Shown piece by piece: positions 11,936-22,374 of a DNA stretch of 64,000 bases (positions within the stretch are counted from its first letter, which is position 1; each line of letters begins with the position of its first letter). The stretch lies in contig JAPJBO010000408.1 in NCBI GenBank assembly GCA_030068145.1, positions 124,001 through 188,000 on the forward strand, in the 5' to 3' direction. This stretch comes from Diplonema papillatum (taxonomy: Eukaryota > Euglenozoa > Diplonemea > Diplonemida > Diplonemidae). The notes under the pieces are model-generated. The model was not told where the DNA came from. It worked only from the letters and a program-made list of their open reading frames with translations, and did not search any database. A program made the position numbers and the translations under genes.

Positions 11936-12062
11936 ACAAATTGACAGTGTGTATGGGGCTTTCTTTCGTTTTTCTTTGCTTTTGCTTATTGCAAGTGCTC
12001 ACAAATTGACAGTGTGTACGAGTTTTGTTTCGTTTTTCTTTTGCTTTTGCTTATTACAAGTG
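11936..12062 (+). repeat. two tandem 64-bp repeats
   Basis: CACAAATTGACAGTGTGTA followed by a TTTCTTT/TTTGCTTTTGCTTATT tract occurs twice head to tail (11936-11999 and 12000-12062) with a few differences. Confidence 0.8.
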
Positions 12063-12680
12063 ATGTGCAACCACCTGCTCTACGTGTTCCAGCTGATCAA
12101 CCACTTGCGACAGTGGCCGAAGAGGCGGTCTTCTTCATGCTGCGGGCGCACGGCACTGGTTTTAAAACAAAACAATCAGATCTTCATGATCAAGAATTTA
12201 ACGCTATAGTAGTTTTGAACTTGATATGCAGCAAGAAACTGTGACGATAGAGTGCACTACAATTTTAGTAGTACTCCACTACACAAGAAGAACGACCCAA
12301 GGCAGCTCGTTCCTGTCCCAGCCTGTACACACACGCCTGGTGGCCGGCGGTGTTCTTCACCGAGCTCACCACGCTCGTGCCCCGAACACTCATCTTGTTC
12401 TGTGGAAAGAGGACACCCAGGCAGCTGAGGCCGTTAACCAGGCAGTGGCTGGAGCTCGAGGTGGGTCAAATGTCACGCAAACATAGGTTGTTCTTCGCAC
12501 CTTCGTTGGTAATCGGCTCTGCCGTGCCTTGTGAAAGCGCCCTGTACCTTCTCAACGTTTTTTCACCGTTTCATGCTGGATTTTCCGAAACCAAGATACA
12601 GATCACAAACCACTGAGGGCCCACTTGCCAAAAAACATACAAGCGGCAAAACAAGTGAAAAATTCACAGTGTGGGAAAAC
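12063..12680. other. intergenic region, no recognised gene
   Basis: It contains the second copy of the TTTTGAACTTGATATGCAGC segment (about 12208-12270). Plus-strand frames at 12226-12616 are open but match nothing I recognise. Confidence 0.3.
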
Positions 12681-13100
12681 GCGGGAAACTAGGACGGATC
12701 ATCAGCGCCGAACCTGATCGCTTGCAGACAGGACAGCGGTGTGAGGCTGGTTTCCACCCAGGCAGACTTCTCGGGGAGAAGACCCCTGTCTGGGTACTTG
12801 TTAAAAATTGGGGGGGAAATCTTAGTTTAATGTGTAGAGCACTGCCTCTCATGCATGGCTGATGCTCGCATCAAGTCTTCTTCGAGGAAGCTGGGGAGGG
12901 CGGGAGGGGGAATTCTTAGCTTAATTTTGAGGCAGAACACCTGCCTCATGCTGTCTGATGCTAAGCATCAAGGGGGGCGGGGTGGCGGGGGTTGCAAGAA
13001 CGTGCTGCTCGGGATGATTTCGTGCTCACCACCGCCATGGATCCGTCTGCACGGGGCACATAAGGCGGGTCGTGGGACGATGTGCAGGAGAGGCCGCGTG
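12680..13100. repeat. family F repeats (two copies) inside a segment related to 51140-51300
   Basis: Two family F copies (about 12803-12885 and 12900-12972) carry a G-run, ATCTTAGTTTAATG, CACTGCCTCTCATGCAT and GATGCTCGCATCAAG-like blocks. Around them, GACAGGACAGCGGTGTGAGG and TTGCAAGAACGTGCT are shared with 51140-51300, so a larger, rearranged repeat is present in both places. Confidence 0.65.
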
Positions 13101-13132
13101 TCTAATACATCCATGCATGAACTGCACGGGCT

Positions 13133-16020
13133 TCAGTAGATTTCTGCGTCGTCGGGGTAAGGCTGATGGTGGAACACGCGCGGGGCGACGAGATTGAACG
13201 GCTCGTCCCACCAATAAGGTACAGGAACTCTGAACTCCGGCTCGGCCGTGGGCCGGCGGGACAGGACTGCCCCCCTCCCAGGGCCGGATACCATGCGCAA
13301 CATACCGCGGTTGTTGGGGTGCGAAGGCGGGAGGGGCATTGATGGCGGAGGGTCGACCGCGAGCCTATCGAACGCCACGCGGCACATGGGGCACTTTCGG
13401 TGGCCGTTTTCGGTGAGCGAACGGCCGCATTCGATGTGCACGGTGTGCTTGCAGGCGACCCGGCCAGCAAAGCCCGTAACGTTCTCTCCCAGGACGTCCA
13501 GGCAAATGCAGCACTGGTCCTCTTCCTCCGCTTTGTTTGACTGCTGCTCGAGGCTGCGTAGTTTAGTCTCGAGCGCTTCGTTTTTTTGTTTGAACTCTTC
13601 GACGGACGCCCGCAGGCTCTCGGCCTTCGTCTTGTGCTCGTCTGCCGATATCCGCAGGCTCTCGTTTTCGGTTTGCATCTCGTCGAGGGCCGACTGCAGG
13701 CCGTTGACCACTTCTCGCATCGACTCAAGCCGGCTCTGGTTCACCTCAGTGAGGCAGTCGACGATCTCTTTCATCTCTTTGTTCTCTCTCAGCAGTGCGT
13801 CTCGCTCGTGCATGATCGAAGGCGTGTCGTGCCTGCGTAGTAGTGATTTCCACGTGGTATGACAATCCACTGAATAGGATAGCCGCAGGTTGCACGTTTG
13901 GCAATTCCGTTGAGGCTGTACGCCTGATCAATTGACTCAAAAGCGGGCTGGTTCTGCATGGCAGCCTGCTGGCCGCTCGACTGATTCTTGCTGGCCGGGC
14001 GCATCATGGGTTGCTTTCACGCCATCAGTACTCCGGTTTGCCCCTATCCTCTGGAGCTATTGCCGCTGTCTATCACGATGAACACGTTCCACGGTCTATC
14101 TGGTTCATCCCCATCTCATGGAGCTGCATAGAATTGCCCGGTGCTTCTCGCAGACAATCACGGTCTACCAGGAAGAGAACTGACCGGTATCAGAACTCTG
14201 AGAGACGCGGCAGTGTTGTTGAGGAGAGATACGGAAGCACGTACAAACGAAGCTCGAACCCCCTGCGCCGGATTGAAGGCACGCGGTAGAAAAACGAATG
14301 GAATACCTGCTGGCCACGTCTTCCTCTTCTGGCGCGGCCGGCTGGCTGTCATCGACAACCTGTATGGCATGGGGTTTAAATTTTCGGGGTGGACAGAGTG
14401 CACACGTGTACTGGAAAAAGCCTGGCCCACGGGCCAAGGGACGTCACACATTCCCAAGCATCAAGACGGCGACTTGCGCTGCTTGTATTGGAATACACGG
14501 TTGAGTACAGGGGGGGGTCGAATAATAACAGTTATTTTACGTAATAACAATTAATTGTAAACACGAAAGAGAACGCTGACAGCGTGTTTGGGAGAAGTTT
14601 AGCCTACCGATCATATTCACTCACTATCACTCACTAACAGGCTAAACCTCCCCCGGCACGTACAAACAAACATCGCGCCTATTCTTTTTCACACGTCCGG
14701 TTGTCTAAACACACTAGCGCACTATTTGATCCCGCTACGGGTCGGCTACCCGGAACTTTTTTTATTATATATATATTCGACAAATCGAATAATAACACAG
14801 GTGTTATTATTCGACCCGCCCCTTTACATGGCAGAGCAAAAAAGGCTCTAGCTTCGCAAGTCTTCGTCGTGCTAGTACAGTGCGTGCTAATCCATGTTCT
14901 CGTGTACTCAAAGAACCCAATGGTTGCATGTTCACGCCTGGTGACCTCTCCTTGGTATGTTTCAGCCGAATTAAAGAAGGGGCAATTGCACGAAGAGTTG
15001 CTTCTAATTGGGCACGGAGTGCCTACATAATGAAAACCTGCATCGATTGTTCTCTGAACCTCAAATGGCGCATGCTAAATCACAGGAGCATACCCATCCA
15101 GTGTTGCGCAGATCGATTGTGTTTTCGAGTACTTGACGAGTCCGGTGGGAGTAGCGGCTGTAGCCTGCGAGCAATTCGATGCGAGCGAAGAAGGTGTCGA
15201 GATGGTTGCGCGAGGTTTCGACGGAGTCGAGGAGCTCGCCGACGATCGGGATCAGGTGGCAGGCTGCTTGCACGTCGTCGTCCTCCGGGTATGGCTGATC
15301 CAGATCAGACCCTTCGCTGCGGCACTTGAGGAAGTCGCCGAGAACGGTGAGCACCATGCGCTGCGGCACCAAATCGCACTTGTGAAGCTCGCCGATGAAC
15401 GCGGCAGTCGCGCACTTGTTCCGCAGCCTTTCCCTCCTCCACTCAGCTTCCGGCACCCGGCCGTGCCTGGCGTACAGCTGCCGCACGTTTTCCGCCAAGT
15501 GGGCCCGGAAGCCATCCGGCTTCGCGCACCCTGCGTCTCTCTTCGTCGCTTCGAGGTCCGCCAGGATCCTCGCGAACCGAGCGTAGGTCTCCCGGTTCGT
15601 CGGTTCGAGTATGGCTCGCGTGCAAAGCAGCTCGCTGGTCTTACCCAGCAGGTCGTCGCTCTCGAACAGACCGGATGTCTCGCACAAACCGCTGGCCAGC
15701 CCGTCGAGCTTGCTGTGGGACCCGGCTTTATTCAGCGCGGCTACAGTCGACCTCGTGTGCCGGTCGAGGGCTGCCAGCTCCCCCGGGGTCTTCGGGCGAA
15801 ACCGGCTGCCCGCCTCATCGGCGGCGGGGGGCTGCGGCGGGCGGTCGGTCTGCACGGCGACCGAGTCGCACCGCTGGCGGTGCTGCGCGTTGATGTACCG
15901 CACCAGCGCCGCGGCCATCGTGTTGCCGGGCGCCGCCGCCGCCGCCGCGGCGCCATCCCCGGCGAGCCAGGCCTTCGGCTCGGCCGGAGGCGGGTCCGGG
16001 GACGCGGGGGCGGCGGGCAT
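13133..16020 (-). CDS. MIF4G / coiled-coil / RING-H2 protein, apparently one three-exon gene
   Basis: Exon 1 (16020-15094, 309 codons) has an Ala/Pro-rich N-terminus and a MIF4G HEAT-repeat domain at about residues 125-305. Its diagnostic stretches are AAFIGELHKCDLVPQRMVL, IPIVGELLDS, LDTFFARIELL and the closing IDLRNTGW. Such domains scaffold translation initiation or mRNA processing (eIF4G family). Exon 2 (14359-14307) encodes the acidic VVDDSQPAAPEEEDVAS. Exon 3 (13832-13133) encodes a coiled coil at about 335-428 and a C3H2C3 RING with Cys434, 437, 454, His456, 459, Cys462, 474 and 477, typical of E3 ubiquitin ligases. Donors are GTATGC and GTATTC, and acceptors are ACAG and GCAG. Phases agree (0, then 2), giving 559 residues. 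The alternative is two genes, with the RING protein starting at ATG 13870 or 13811. The domains are near certain; the fusion is inferred. Confidence 0.75.
14505..14824. mobile_element. MITE-like element with GGGTCGAATAATAACA terminal inverted repeats
   Basis: The left end GGGTCGAATAATAACA (about 14508-14531) is matched in inverse orientation by TGTTATTATTCGACCC at about 14803-14820. The element lies in intron 1 of the MIF4G/RING gene and contains the nested 130-bp repeat D at 14540-14669. The inner CGAATAATAACAC and GTGTTATTATTCG form a second hairpin near the right end. No transposase is encoded, so it is non-autonomous. Confidence 0.7.
14540..14669 (+). repeat. 130-bp repeat D, copy 1
   Basis: This 130-base segment differs from 39830-39959 at only about three positions. 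It starts CGTAATAACAATTAATTGT, ends CGGCACGTACAAACAA, and holds an inverted pair, AAGTTTAGCCT and AGGCTAAACCT. The sharp ends of both copies indicate transposition. Confidence 0.88.
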
Positions 16021-16071
16021 GGCCGGCTGCTTGTCTTTCGTCGCCACCCCCGACGACAGCAAAGTACTAGT

Positions 16072-16850
16072 GTCAGACTAGTGCGTGACTAATGGGTCGG
16101 ACTAGCGTGGCAGACTAGTAGTGTGTCGGACCAGTCTGTGACTTGTGTGTCAGACTAGTGTGTGATTAGTGTGTCAGACTAGTAGTGCGTCGACCAGTCT
16201 GTGACTAGTGAGTCTGTCGGACAAGTGTATCAGACTAGTAGCGTGTCGGACCAGTCTGTGAGTGTCGGACTAGTGTGTCGGACAAGTGTGTGACTAGTGT
16301 GTCAGACTAGTAGTGCGTCGACCAGTGAGTCTGTCGGACAAGTGTATTAGATTAGTAGTGTGTCGGACCAGTCTGTGAGTGTCGGACTAGTGTGTCGGAC
16401 AAGTGTGTGACTAGTGTGTCGGACTAGTAGTGTGTCGAACCAGTCTGTGACTTGTGTGTCTGACTAGTGGACTAGCCTGACGGAATAGTGTGTCGGACCA
16501 GTCTGTGGGACTAGTGTCGGACCAGTCTGTGACTACTGTGACAGACTAGTGTGTCGGACTAGTCTGGCGGAAGAGTGTGTCGGACCAGTCTGTGACTAGT
16601 GTGTCAGACTAGTGTGTCAGACTAGTGTGTCAGACTAGTGTGTCAGACTAGTGTGTCAGACTAGTGTGTCAGACTAGTGTGTCAGACTAGTGTGTCAGAC
16701 TAGTGTGTCAGACTAGTGTGTCAGACTAGTGTGTCAGACTAGTGTGTCAGACTAGTGTGTCAGACTAGTGTGTCAGACTAGTGTGTCAGACTAGTGTGTC
16801 AGACTAGTGTGTCAGACTAGTGTGTCGGATTAGCGGGTCAGACCAGCCCA
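16072..16850 (+). repeat. 13-bp satellite (ACTAGTGTGTCAG)n
   Basis: From about 16595 to 16825 the 13-base unit ACTAGTGTGTCAG repeats almost perfectly about 17-18 times. From 16072 to 16595 the same unit is degenerate (GTGTCGGACTAG and GACCAGTCTGTGA variants). The array directly abuts the start side of the MIF4G exon. Confidence 0.95.
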
Positions 16851-18350
16851 CTCGAAGGCAGGGTTGATTTATTTCGGCAGGCAGGGGGGCTTTATTTTTC
16901 CTTCCCCGGCGGATGTTGTTTGGTTTTCAACCGAGGTTGACGTACGGTCGACGGGCCGCTTTCCGCTCGCCTCGCGTCCGCTGCGACGCACACACCCCGG
17001 GGTGCCTTCAAAAGGTTTGTTTTTAGAGTTAAAGTTCGCTTGAAATACCGGGGTTTTAGGGTCTCCGTGTGACCGTTCCTGAATGGGTTCTCTTAGAGCA
17101 AGAAAGGTTTTAACAGGGTATTTCTTTCTGGGGTTTGTTGTTGTTTGTGTTTACTTTTCTTTTCGACAGTACTTGTCGGTTGTTCCCTGATAGTTTTTAC
17201 GGTTTATGTTTGGTTCGGTGCGTGTGTTTGGCGCTGGATGTGCTTTTTGTCGTGCCTCGTCGCAAGATTGCGCCCCAACATCCATACATACACCCCCATG
17301 TAGTTGGATTGGGGTGGCGATAGCAGACAACCGAACAGACGTTTTCTTGTCGCATCGCGGCTGCTTTGCGCCGTACGACTCCGACATTGTCATTCTGGGG
17401 GCGCAACAAAACTTCAAGCATGTTCTTTCGAACGATTCGTAGGGCTTTCTGGTGTTTGTGCGCACAAGTCAAACTTACCTGCTGCATTCGCTCAAGTTTC
17501 ATGTAGTAGTACGCTGCTGTCAACTACTGAATTGTTAGTACCAACAATTCATGCATTGCCACAACACAACAAAGGAGCAGTGTGAAGAAGTAGTCATCTC
17601 GTGACTAATGCAAGTCATCGCTACGGATAATCTGCATTCTGACCTCAACAATGATAGTCTCTCACAGTCTATAAGTCTACCAGCCGGGGATGGCGGAAGA
17701 GACCTTGTCTACCCTTTGCCCCGATCTGCTCAGGTTGGGTGCCTGTGGATGGACGGGCTCTCTTCCCACGTCTTCTCGTTTGCCTATCACGCCCCCTCCT
17801 TGGGGCGCTCTGAGCTCGCAACAGACCCCCTCTTCCCATTTCTAGTCTTCGACCTGCGTCTCACGGTTCGTCGGGAGAAAAAGCGAAGAAAACGCCGTGC
17901 GAAGATGCTTCGTTGTGTGCAAGGGAACGTTTTTGTCAACTTCTAAGAGTTGCTACGACTAAAAACAACAACTTCGCCCGGTATGCTTTCTTGGATTGTC
18001 TTCACGTTGGAAGGGGGCCTGAGTAAGCTAGGATTGGGCCACAGGTGAGGCCGCTTGCAGTCGTTCGTGTGAGACGGAAGACTGGTAGGTTGGATTTTGT
18101 GTCTGCGTGGGACATGTCCCGGGCTGCAGGCGGGAGTCGCGGAATAGGACCCACGCGAATTGTTAATGCGAAAGTGAATGCTGTGAAAGAGGGGCGAGTT
18201 AGAGCCTGCAGGGACCCCCTCTTTGAGCCATTTCACCTACCCCCCCCTGAAACCGACCTGGGCTTGAATACGCGCCTGATTTTCGCTCGACTACAACGTC
18301 CTACTAAACTCGATTACGTTCAACGGCAGGAGGCGAAGTGGCTCAGAGGG
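16851..18350. other. intergenic region with family G and J repeats
   Basis: At 16926-17110 there is a CCGAGGTTGACGTACGGTCG segment and then TTTTTAGAGTTAAAGTTCGC with GGGGTTTTAGGGTCTCCG (families G/H). At about 17505-17560 a TAGTACGCTGCTGTCAACTA ... TTAGTACCAACAATTCATGC segment (family J) recurs at about 47598-47640. I see no credible gene; frames at 17135-17950 look like noise. Confidence 0.4.
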
Positions 18351-18570
18351 GGGAGCGAGTTGGAGTAGCAGGGTCCCTCTCTCTCAAAGGAGCTTCCATA
18401 AGCAGGTTCACCCCTATCCCCATAGAACTGCATCAAATTGCCAGCCGCGGTTTATCCAGGTACCCCAGACTATCGCTAGACTCTGGTAGACTGTGATAGA
18501 CAGCAGCAGGTAACTCGATGGAAATGGCGGTTTCAGGGGATGCGGGTGGACCGGCTCACGTACGTTATTG
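18350..18570. repeat. family A head fragment and family E repeat
   Basis: GCGAGTTGGAGTAGCAGGG resembles the family A head. It is followed by CCCTATCCCCATAGAACTGC, TAGACTGTGATAGACAG and GGTGGACCGGCTCAC. These family E motifs recur at about 14065-14135, 24110-24145, 34665-34830, 43390-43465 and 53720-53870, in both orientations. Confidence 0.5.
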
Positions 18571-18701
18571 TTGCACGTCTGCGGAAAACGCAACCAACGA
18601 CCACGCGTGGCCACCACAATCCGTGTTTCGACGTCTCTCCTGCCCTCAGGTCTTGGACAGAATTGTCGCAGGCCTGGCACCCGCCTCAGCGGTCGCCGCT
18701 G

Positions 18702-19035
18702 CAGTTGTATGACAGCTCCAATGCGATCGCGACCGCGTTGGTGTCGGTGGCCTTCGGCCACCCGGAGACTTGCGTGTAGAAGTCCTCGGGACTCGTCCGC
18801 GCGGCGCGCAGTTCGTCCCGGGTCGTAGTAGTAGTAGACTTCGACGGCGGAAAACGCTTGGGCCGGGCTCCCTCCCGCCGCCACTCGCAAGTAGTTGGTC
18901 GTGGACACGCAGTTGACCTCCCCCGTGTACGTGATGTAAGACGGGATCGTCACATTAAACGGATCCCCGCCGCCCGGCACGACCACCACCACGCCTTGCG
19001 CGTAGTATTTGTTCGAGCCCATTGAAGTTCGCGGG
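18702..19035 (-). pseudogene. truncated 3'-end copy 2 of the beta-lactamase-like gene
   Basis: This is a second tandem copy of roughly the last 110 codons of the gene at 19572-20864, from the APRTSMGS region through CSGDR. Most codons are intact. Only the C-terminal part is present, with no catalytic motif, so it is a gene fragment. A flank reading GTTGGTTGGCCCCGCGAAC marks the same breakpoint as in copy 1. Confidence 0.85.
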
Positions 19036-19126
19036 GCCAACCAACGCCAGAGAGCAACCCTTGTTCGACTCGGCTCTCTCCTGCCCTCAGGTCCTAGACA
19101 GAATTGTCGCAGGCCTGGCACCCGCC

Positions 19127-19471
19127 TCAGCGGTCGCCGCTGCAGTTGTATGACAGCTCCAATGCGATCGCGACCGCGTTGGTGTCGGTGGCCTTCGGCC
19201 ACTCGGAGACTTGCGTGTAGAAGTCCTTGGGACTCGTCCGCGCGGCGCGCGGGTCGTAGTAGTAGTAGACTTCGACGGCGGAAAACGCTTGGGCCGGGCT
19301 CCCTCCCGCCGCCACTCGCAAGTAGTTGGTCGTGGACACGCAGTTGACCTCTCCCGTGTACGTGATGTAAGACGGGATCGTCACAATAAACGGATCCCCG
19401 CCGCCCGGCACGACCACCACCACGCCTTGCGCGTAGTAGTTGTTCGAGCCCATTGAAGTTCGCGGGGCCAA
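19127..19471 (-). pseudogene. truncated 3'-end copy 1 of the beta-lactamase-like gene
   Basis: The open frame of 114 codons reproduces the C-terminus of the neighbouring beta-lactamase-like protein, with a small deletion (the VLSQ and TSDEL regions) replaced by a run of Tyr codons. It lacks the SxxK and YxN motifs. Spacing to copy 2 is about 435 bases, so both arose by tandem duplication of one end. Confidence 0.85.
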
Positions 19472-19571
19472 CCAACGCCAGAGAGCAACCCTTGTTCGAC
19501 GTCGGCTCTCTCCTGCCCTCAGGACCTAGACAGAATTGTCCACAGGCCTGCCACCGCGGCGTGGGCCCTCC

Positions 19572-20864
19572 TCAGCGGTGCCCAGCCCCGCCGCTGCAGT
19601 TGTAGGACTGCTCCAATGCGATCGCGACCGCGTTGGTGTCGGTGGCCTTCGGCCACTCGGAGACTTGCGTGTAGAAGTCCTTGGGACTCGTCCGCGCGGC
19701 GCGCAGTTCGTCGCTGGTCGGGTAGTAGACTTCGACGGCGGAAAACGCTTGGGACAGCACCGCCGGGCTCCCTCCCGCCGCCACTCGCAAGTAGTTGGTC
19801 GTGGACACGCAGTTGACCTCCCCCGTGTACGTGATGTAAGACGGGATCGTCACATTAAACGGATCCCCGCCGCCCGGCACGACCACCACCACGCCTTGCG
19901 CGTAGTAGTTGTCCGAGCCCATCGAAGTCCGCGGGGCAACCAACGCCAAGAGCGTGGTGCGGCTTTTGAACAGCGGCGCCCCGACGCTTCCCGCCGTGAA
20001 GTTGAACAACGAGAAGTACAGCATCGCCTCGTCGTCGACCGTCGACGCAAGCCCCCCGGAACCACCCATGGACCCGCGCTCCCCGGTGTTGCACCACCCG
20101 CGCGCGAGCGTCGTGTTGGGCGACTCGTGGTCCAAAAACCGGTACGACCCCTCCACGAACTTCGGGTCGAAGTCGTATCGCCCGTTGAACGGGTCGAAAT
20201 ATGTGTCCCCCAGCCCGAGTGGCCCCGCAATGCGCTCGGCGATGTAGTCCTGCAGGAGCTTTCCGCTGAGTTTTTCGAGCATGTACCCGGCGAGGATGAA
20301 GCCAGGGTTCGAGTAGTAATAAGCACCGGATCCAGGCTCGCAGACGAGGGGCTGGCCTACGAACGCGCCGAATGCGGCAGCCTGGGTCCCGGCATACGGT
20401 ATATAGTTCGACCGAGGTTCGCCCAGGATGCACGACTGCATGCTCAGCAGTTGTATGAAAGTGATGTTTCGGCACGTCCCCGTAGGGTCCCCTTGGACGA
20501 CTGGGCAGTAGTTCTGCTGCCCCGCGTACCCAAACGCGGCCATGTCCGAAGGGCCGAGGTGGGCCTGGACCGGGTCGGAGAGGTCGACGACGCCTTGCTC
20601 GTGCAGCTGGTGCAGGCCGACGGCGACGAAGAGCTTCGAGTTCGACGCGATTTGGTACCGCGCCCCGAGCGTGAGCGGCGCGCTCTCCCGCCGGTCGACG
20701 AAGCCGCTGGCGGCGGAGAACGCCGAATTCCCGGCCGCCCCCACCCGGATCGTCGCAAGGCCCGAGAAGTTGGCTTCCGCCAGGATCTCGCGGGGTGAAG
20801 TGCACTCCTTGCCCGTCGCCGAAGACAGCAGCAGCAGCAGCGCCGCCATTGACGCCCGCCGCAT
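19572..20864 (-). CDS. secreted serine beta-lactamase-like protein (class C/PBP-like family)
   Basis: The 430-residue product starts with a signal peptide (MRRASMAALLLLLSSATG). It carries the serine-enzyme motifs of the beta-lactamase/transpeptidase-like family: SNSK, the SxxK nucleophile motif, at about residues 73-76 after ARYQIA, and YSN (YxN) in AYYYSNPGFILAGYMLEKLSG. The rest of the fold follows (RIAGPLGLGDTYFDP, GSGGLASTVDDEAMLYFSL). Eukaryotic members are esterase- or peptidase-like hydrolases (LACTB-like); the substrate is unknown. No KTG box is obvious, which is common in these relatives. The signal peptide suggests secretion or a vacuolar location. The gene is intron-free and GC-rich. 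Partial copies of its 3' end lie downstream and of its 5' part upstream. Confidence 0.9.
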   Translation of the reverse strand: MRRASMAALLLLLSSATGKECTSPREILAEANFSGLATIRVGAAGNSAFSAASGFVDRRESAPLTLGARYQIASNSKLFVAVGLHQLHEQGVVDLSDPVQAHLGPSDMAAFGYAGQQNYCPVVQGDPTGTCRNITFIQLLSMQSCILGEPRSNYIPYAGTQAAAFGAFVGQPLVCEPGSGAYYYSNPGFILAGYMLEKLSGKLLQDYIAERIAGPLGLGDTYFDPFNGRYDFDPKFVEGSYRFLDHESPNTTLARGWCNTGERGSMGGSGGLASTVDDEAMLYFSLFNFTAGSVGAPLFKSRTTLLALVAPRTSMGSDNYYAQGVVVVVPGGGDPFNVTIPSYITYTGEVNCVSTTNYLRVAAGGSPAVLSQAFSAVEVYYPTSDELRAARTSPKDFYTQVSEWPKATDTNAVAIALEQSYNCSGGAGHR

Positions 20865-21145
20865 CGAAGCTTCGCCTTTTGTGTGGTCGACGACTTCCGT
20901 CGTTCTGATGTCTTGCTTATTTCGATTGCTTGTTGGTCTTCTCTCTCTTGTGGACCTTTTTGAGTTGTGTTGTTGGCAATGGTGCGTGGCTCAGGATTGT
21001 CGAAGGCCTGACAATCACCCTAATGCAACAAAAATTTACACTGTTGTTGGCGGTGAAAGCTTCGTCGGTTATTCGGGTGTTTGATTGTGTGTTTACTTAT
21101 GTTTCTCCGTTTGTTTGGTAGGCAGTCTCCTGCTCTGTGCGAAAG

Positions 21146-21380
21146 GACGACTGGGCAGTAGCTCTGCTTCCCGCGTACCCGAACGCGGCCATGTCGGAAG
21201 GGCTGAGGTGGGCCTGGACCGGGTCGGAGAGGTCGACGACGCCTTGCTCGTGCTAGCTGGTGCAGGCCGACGGCGACGAAGAGCTTCGAGTTCGACGCGA
21301 TTTGGTACCGCGCCCCGAGCGTGAGCGGCGCGCTCTCCCGCCGGTCGACGATGCCGCTGGCGGCGGAGATCGCCGAATTC
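21146..21380 (-). pseudogene. internal fragment of the beta-lactamase-like gene, frameshifted
   Basis: This segment corresponds to about residues 46-124 of the protein at 19572-20864, including the SxxK region (ARYQIASNSKLFVAVGLHQL). An extra base in CAGCTAGCACGAGC, against CAGCTGCACGAGC in the gene, shifts the frame. It lies upstream of the intact gene, so the gene has degenerate copies on both sides. Confidence 0.88.
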
Positions 21381-21385
21381 CTCTG

Positions 21386-21713
21386 CCCCTGTGTACCTTC
21401 CTACCTGTACGCCTACCTCTGTACCCTATCGTCAGTCACATTGACTTCTGTAGCACCCTCAAATGGACCCGTGCTTGAGTACACGGCCGTGGCTAAAGGG
21501 CAAAGACGGAACGTCCGTGTTGATGGCGTGATCGAGAGCGCCGAATTCTTCATGTGTACCTTCCTACCTGTACGCCTACCTGTACGTGTACCTGCACCCA
21601 ATCGTCAGTGACATTGACTTCTGTAGCACCCTTAAACGAACCCCGTGCTTGAGTACACGACCATGGCTAAAGGGCAAAGGCGGAACGTCCGTGTTGATGG
21701 CGTGATCGAGAGA
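21386..21713 (+). repeat. two tandem repeats of about 165 bp
   Basis: TGTACCTTCCTACCTGTACG through AACGTCCGTGTTGATGGCGT and GATCGAGAG occurs at about 21387-21540 and again at about 21553-21713. Both copies are preceded by CGCCGAATTC, which is also the breakpoint of the beta-lactamase fragment. Confidence 0.8.
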
Positions 21714-22370
21714 AGAACGTTGTAATGTAGGCTAGTAAAACGGAATGTCGGAACGGTCTTGTCTGTGCACGCTCTGTACGGTCTCCGGCGTGCAAGCACT
21801 GGGGATTCAATCAAGCCCTCCCACGTATGTTGACTTGGTGCTTGCATCAAGTCTTCTACGAGGACAAAGAAAGAGATAGGAGGAGGGGATATCTTCGAGT
21901 TCTCGCTCACTTTTGATGCACCACCCGCTAGCCCGGAGGGAAGCCCTTTGCTCTTTCTCTTCGTATTCGGGTCGGGAACTCTGCTCAACCGCCAAAACAC
22001 GCTGCCTGCTTGGTCTTGCTCAGCCCCACGGTCCCCATTGAGAATTGAATTCGAGGTATGGGCATCTGGGCATTAGCTGAGTCGCAGCTTTTGACCAGAG
22101 AGAAGAAGAGCAGTAGTTTTTTTCAAGTGGGGATCGGTCCCGCTGATAAACTACCGTCTGGGTTTGCCGACTCCCGGAACCGCGAGCAGTACTAACTCAA
22201 AGGGATCCAGCCGACTCCCCTGCAGGATTTGCAATACTTTCAAAAAAGGAGTGGGGGGAGGGGTTGATTGTCGTTTTGATGGTCGTGGGTGACATTGCGT
22301 TGCGGGTTCTTTTCCTGATGCTTTCTTTCTGTTTCCGCGTCCCTTCCTCTTGGCATTGCGATTCGATGAT
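21714..22370. other. intergenic region, no recognised gene
   Basis: GCATCAAGTCTTCTACGAGG at about 21845 is a fragment of family F. No other structure is supported. Confidence 0.3.
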
Positions 22371-22374
22371 GCGA

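Noticed and set aside
14000-14130. Extra upstream exon for the RING protein (minus-strand frame with MMRPASKNQSSGQQ)
   Set aside because: The frame continues through the proposed acceptor at 13833 without a fitting donor, so the mini-exon at 14359-14307 is the better partner.
16021-16062. A start for the MIF4G exon at 16062
   Set aside because: The codon there is TTG. The first ATG in frame is at 16020, so I used that, while noting that an upstream exon is possible.
16072-16850. CRISPR-like array
   Set aside because: The 13-base units are contiguous with no spacers, and the window is eukaryotic; it is a simple satellite.
19536-20798. Plus-strand frame of 420 codons
   Set aside because: It is antisense to the beta-lactamase-like gene; the same GC-biased composition explains it.
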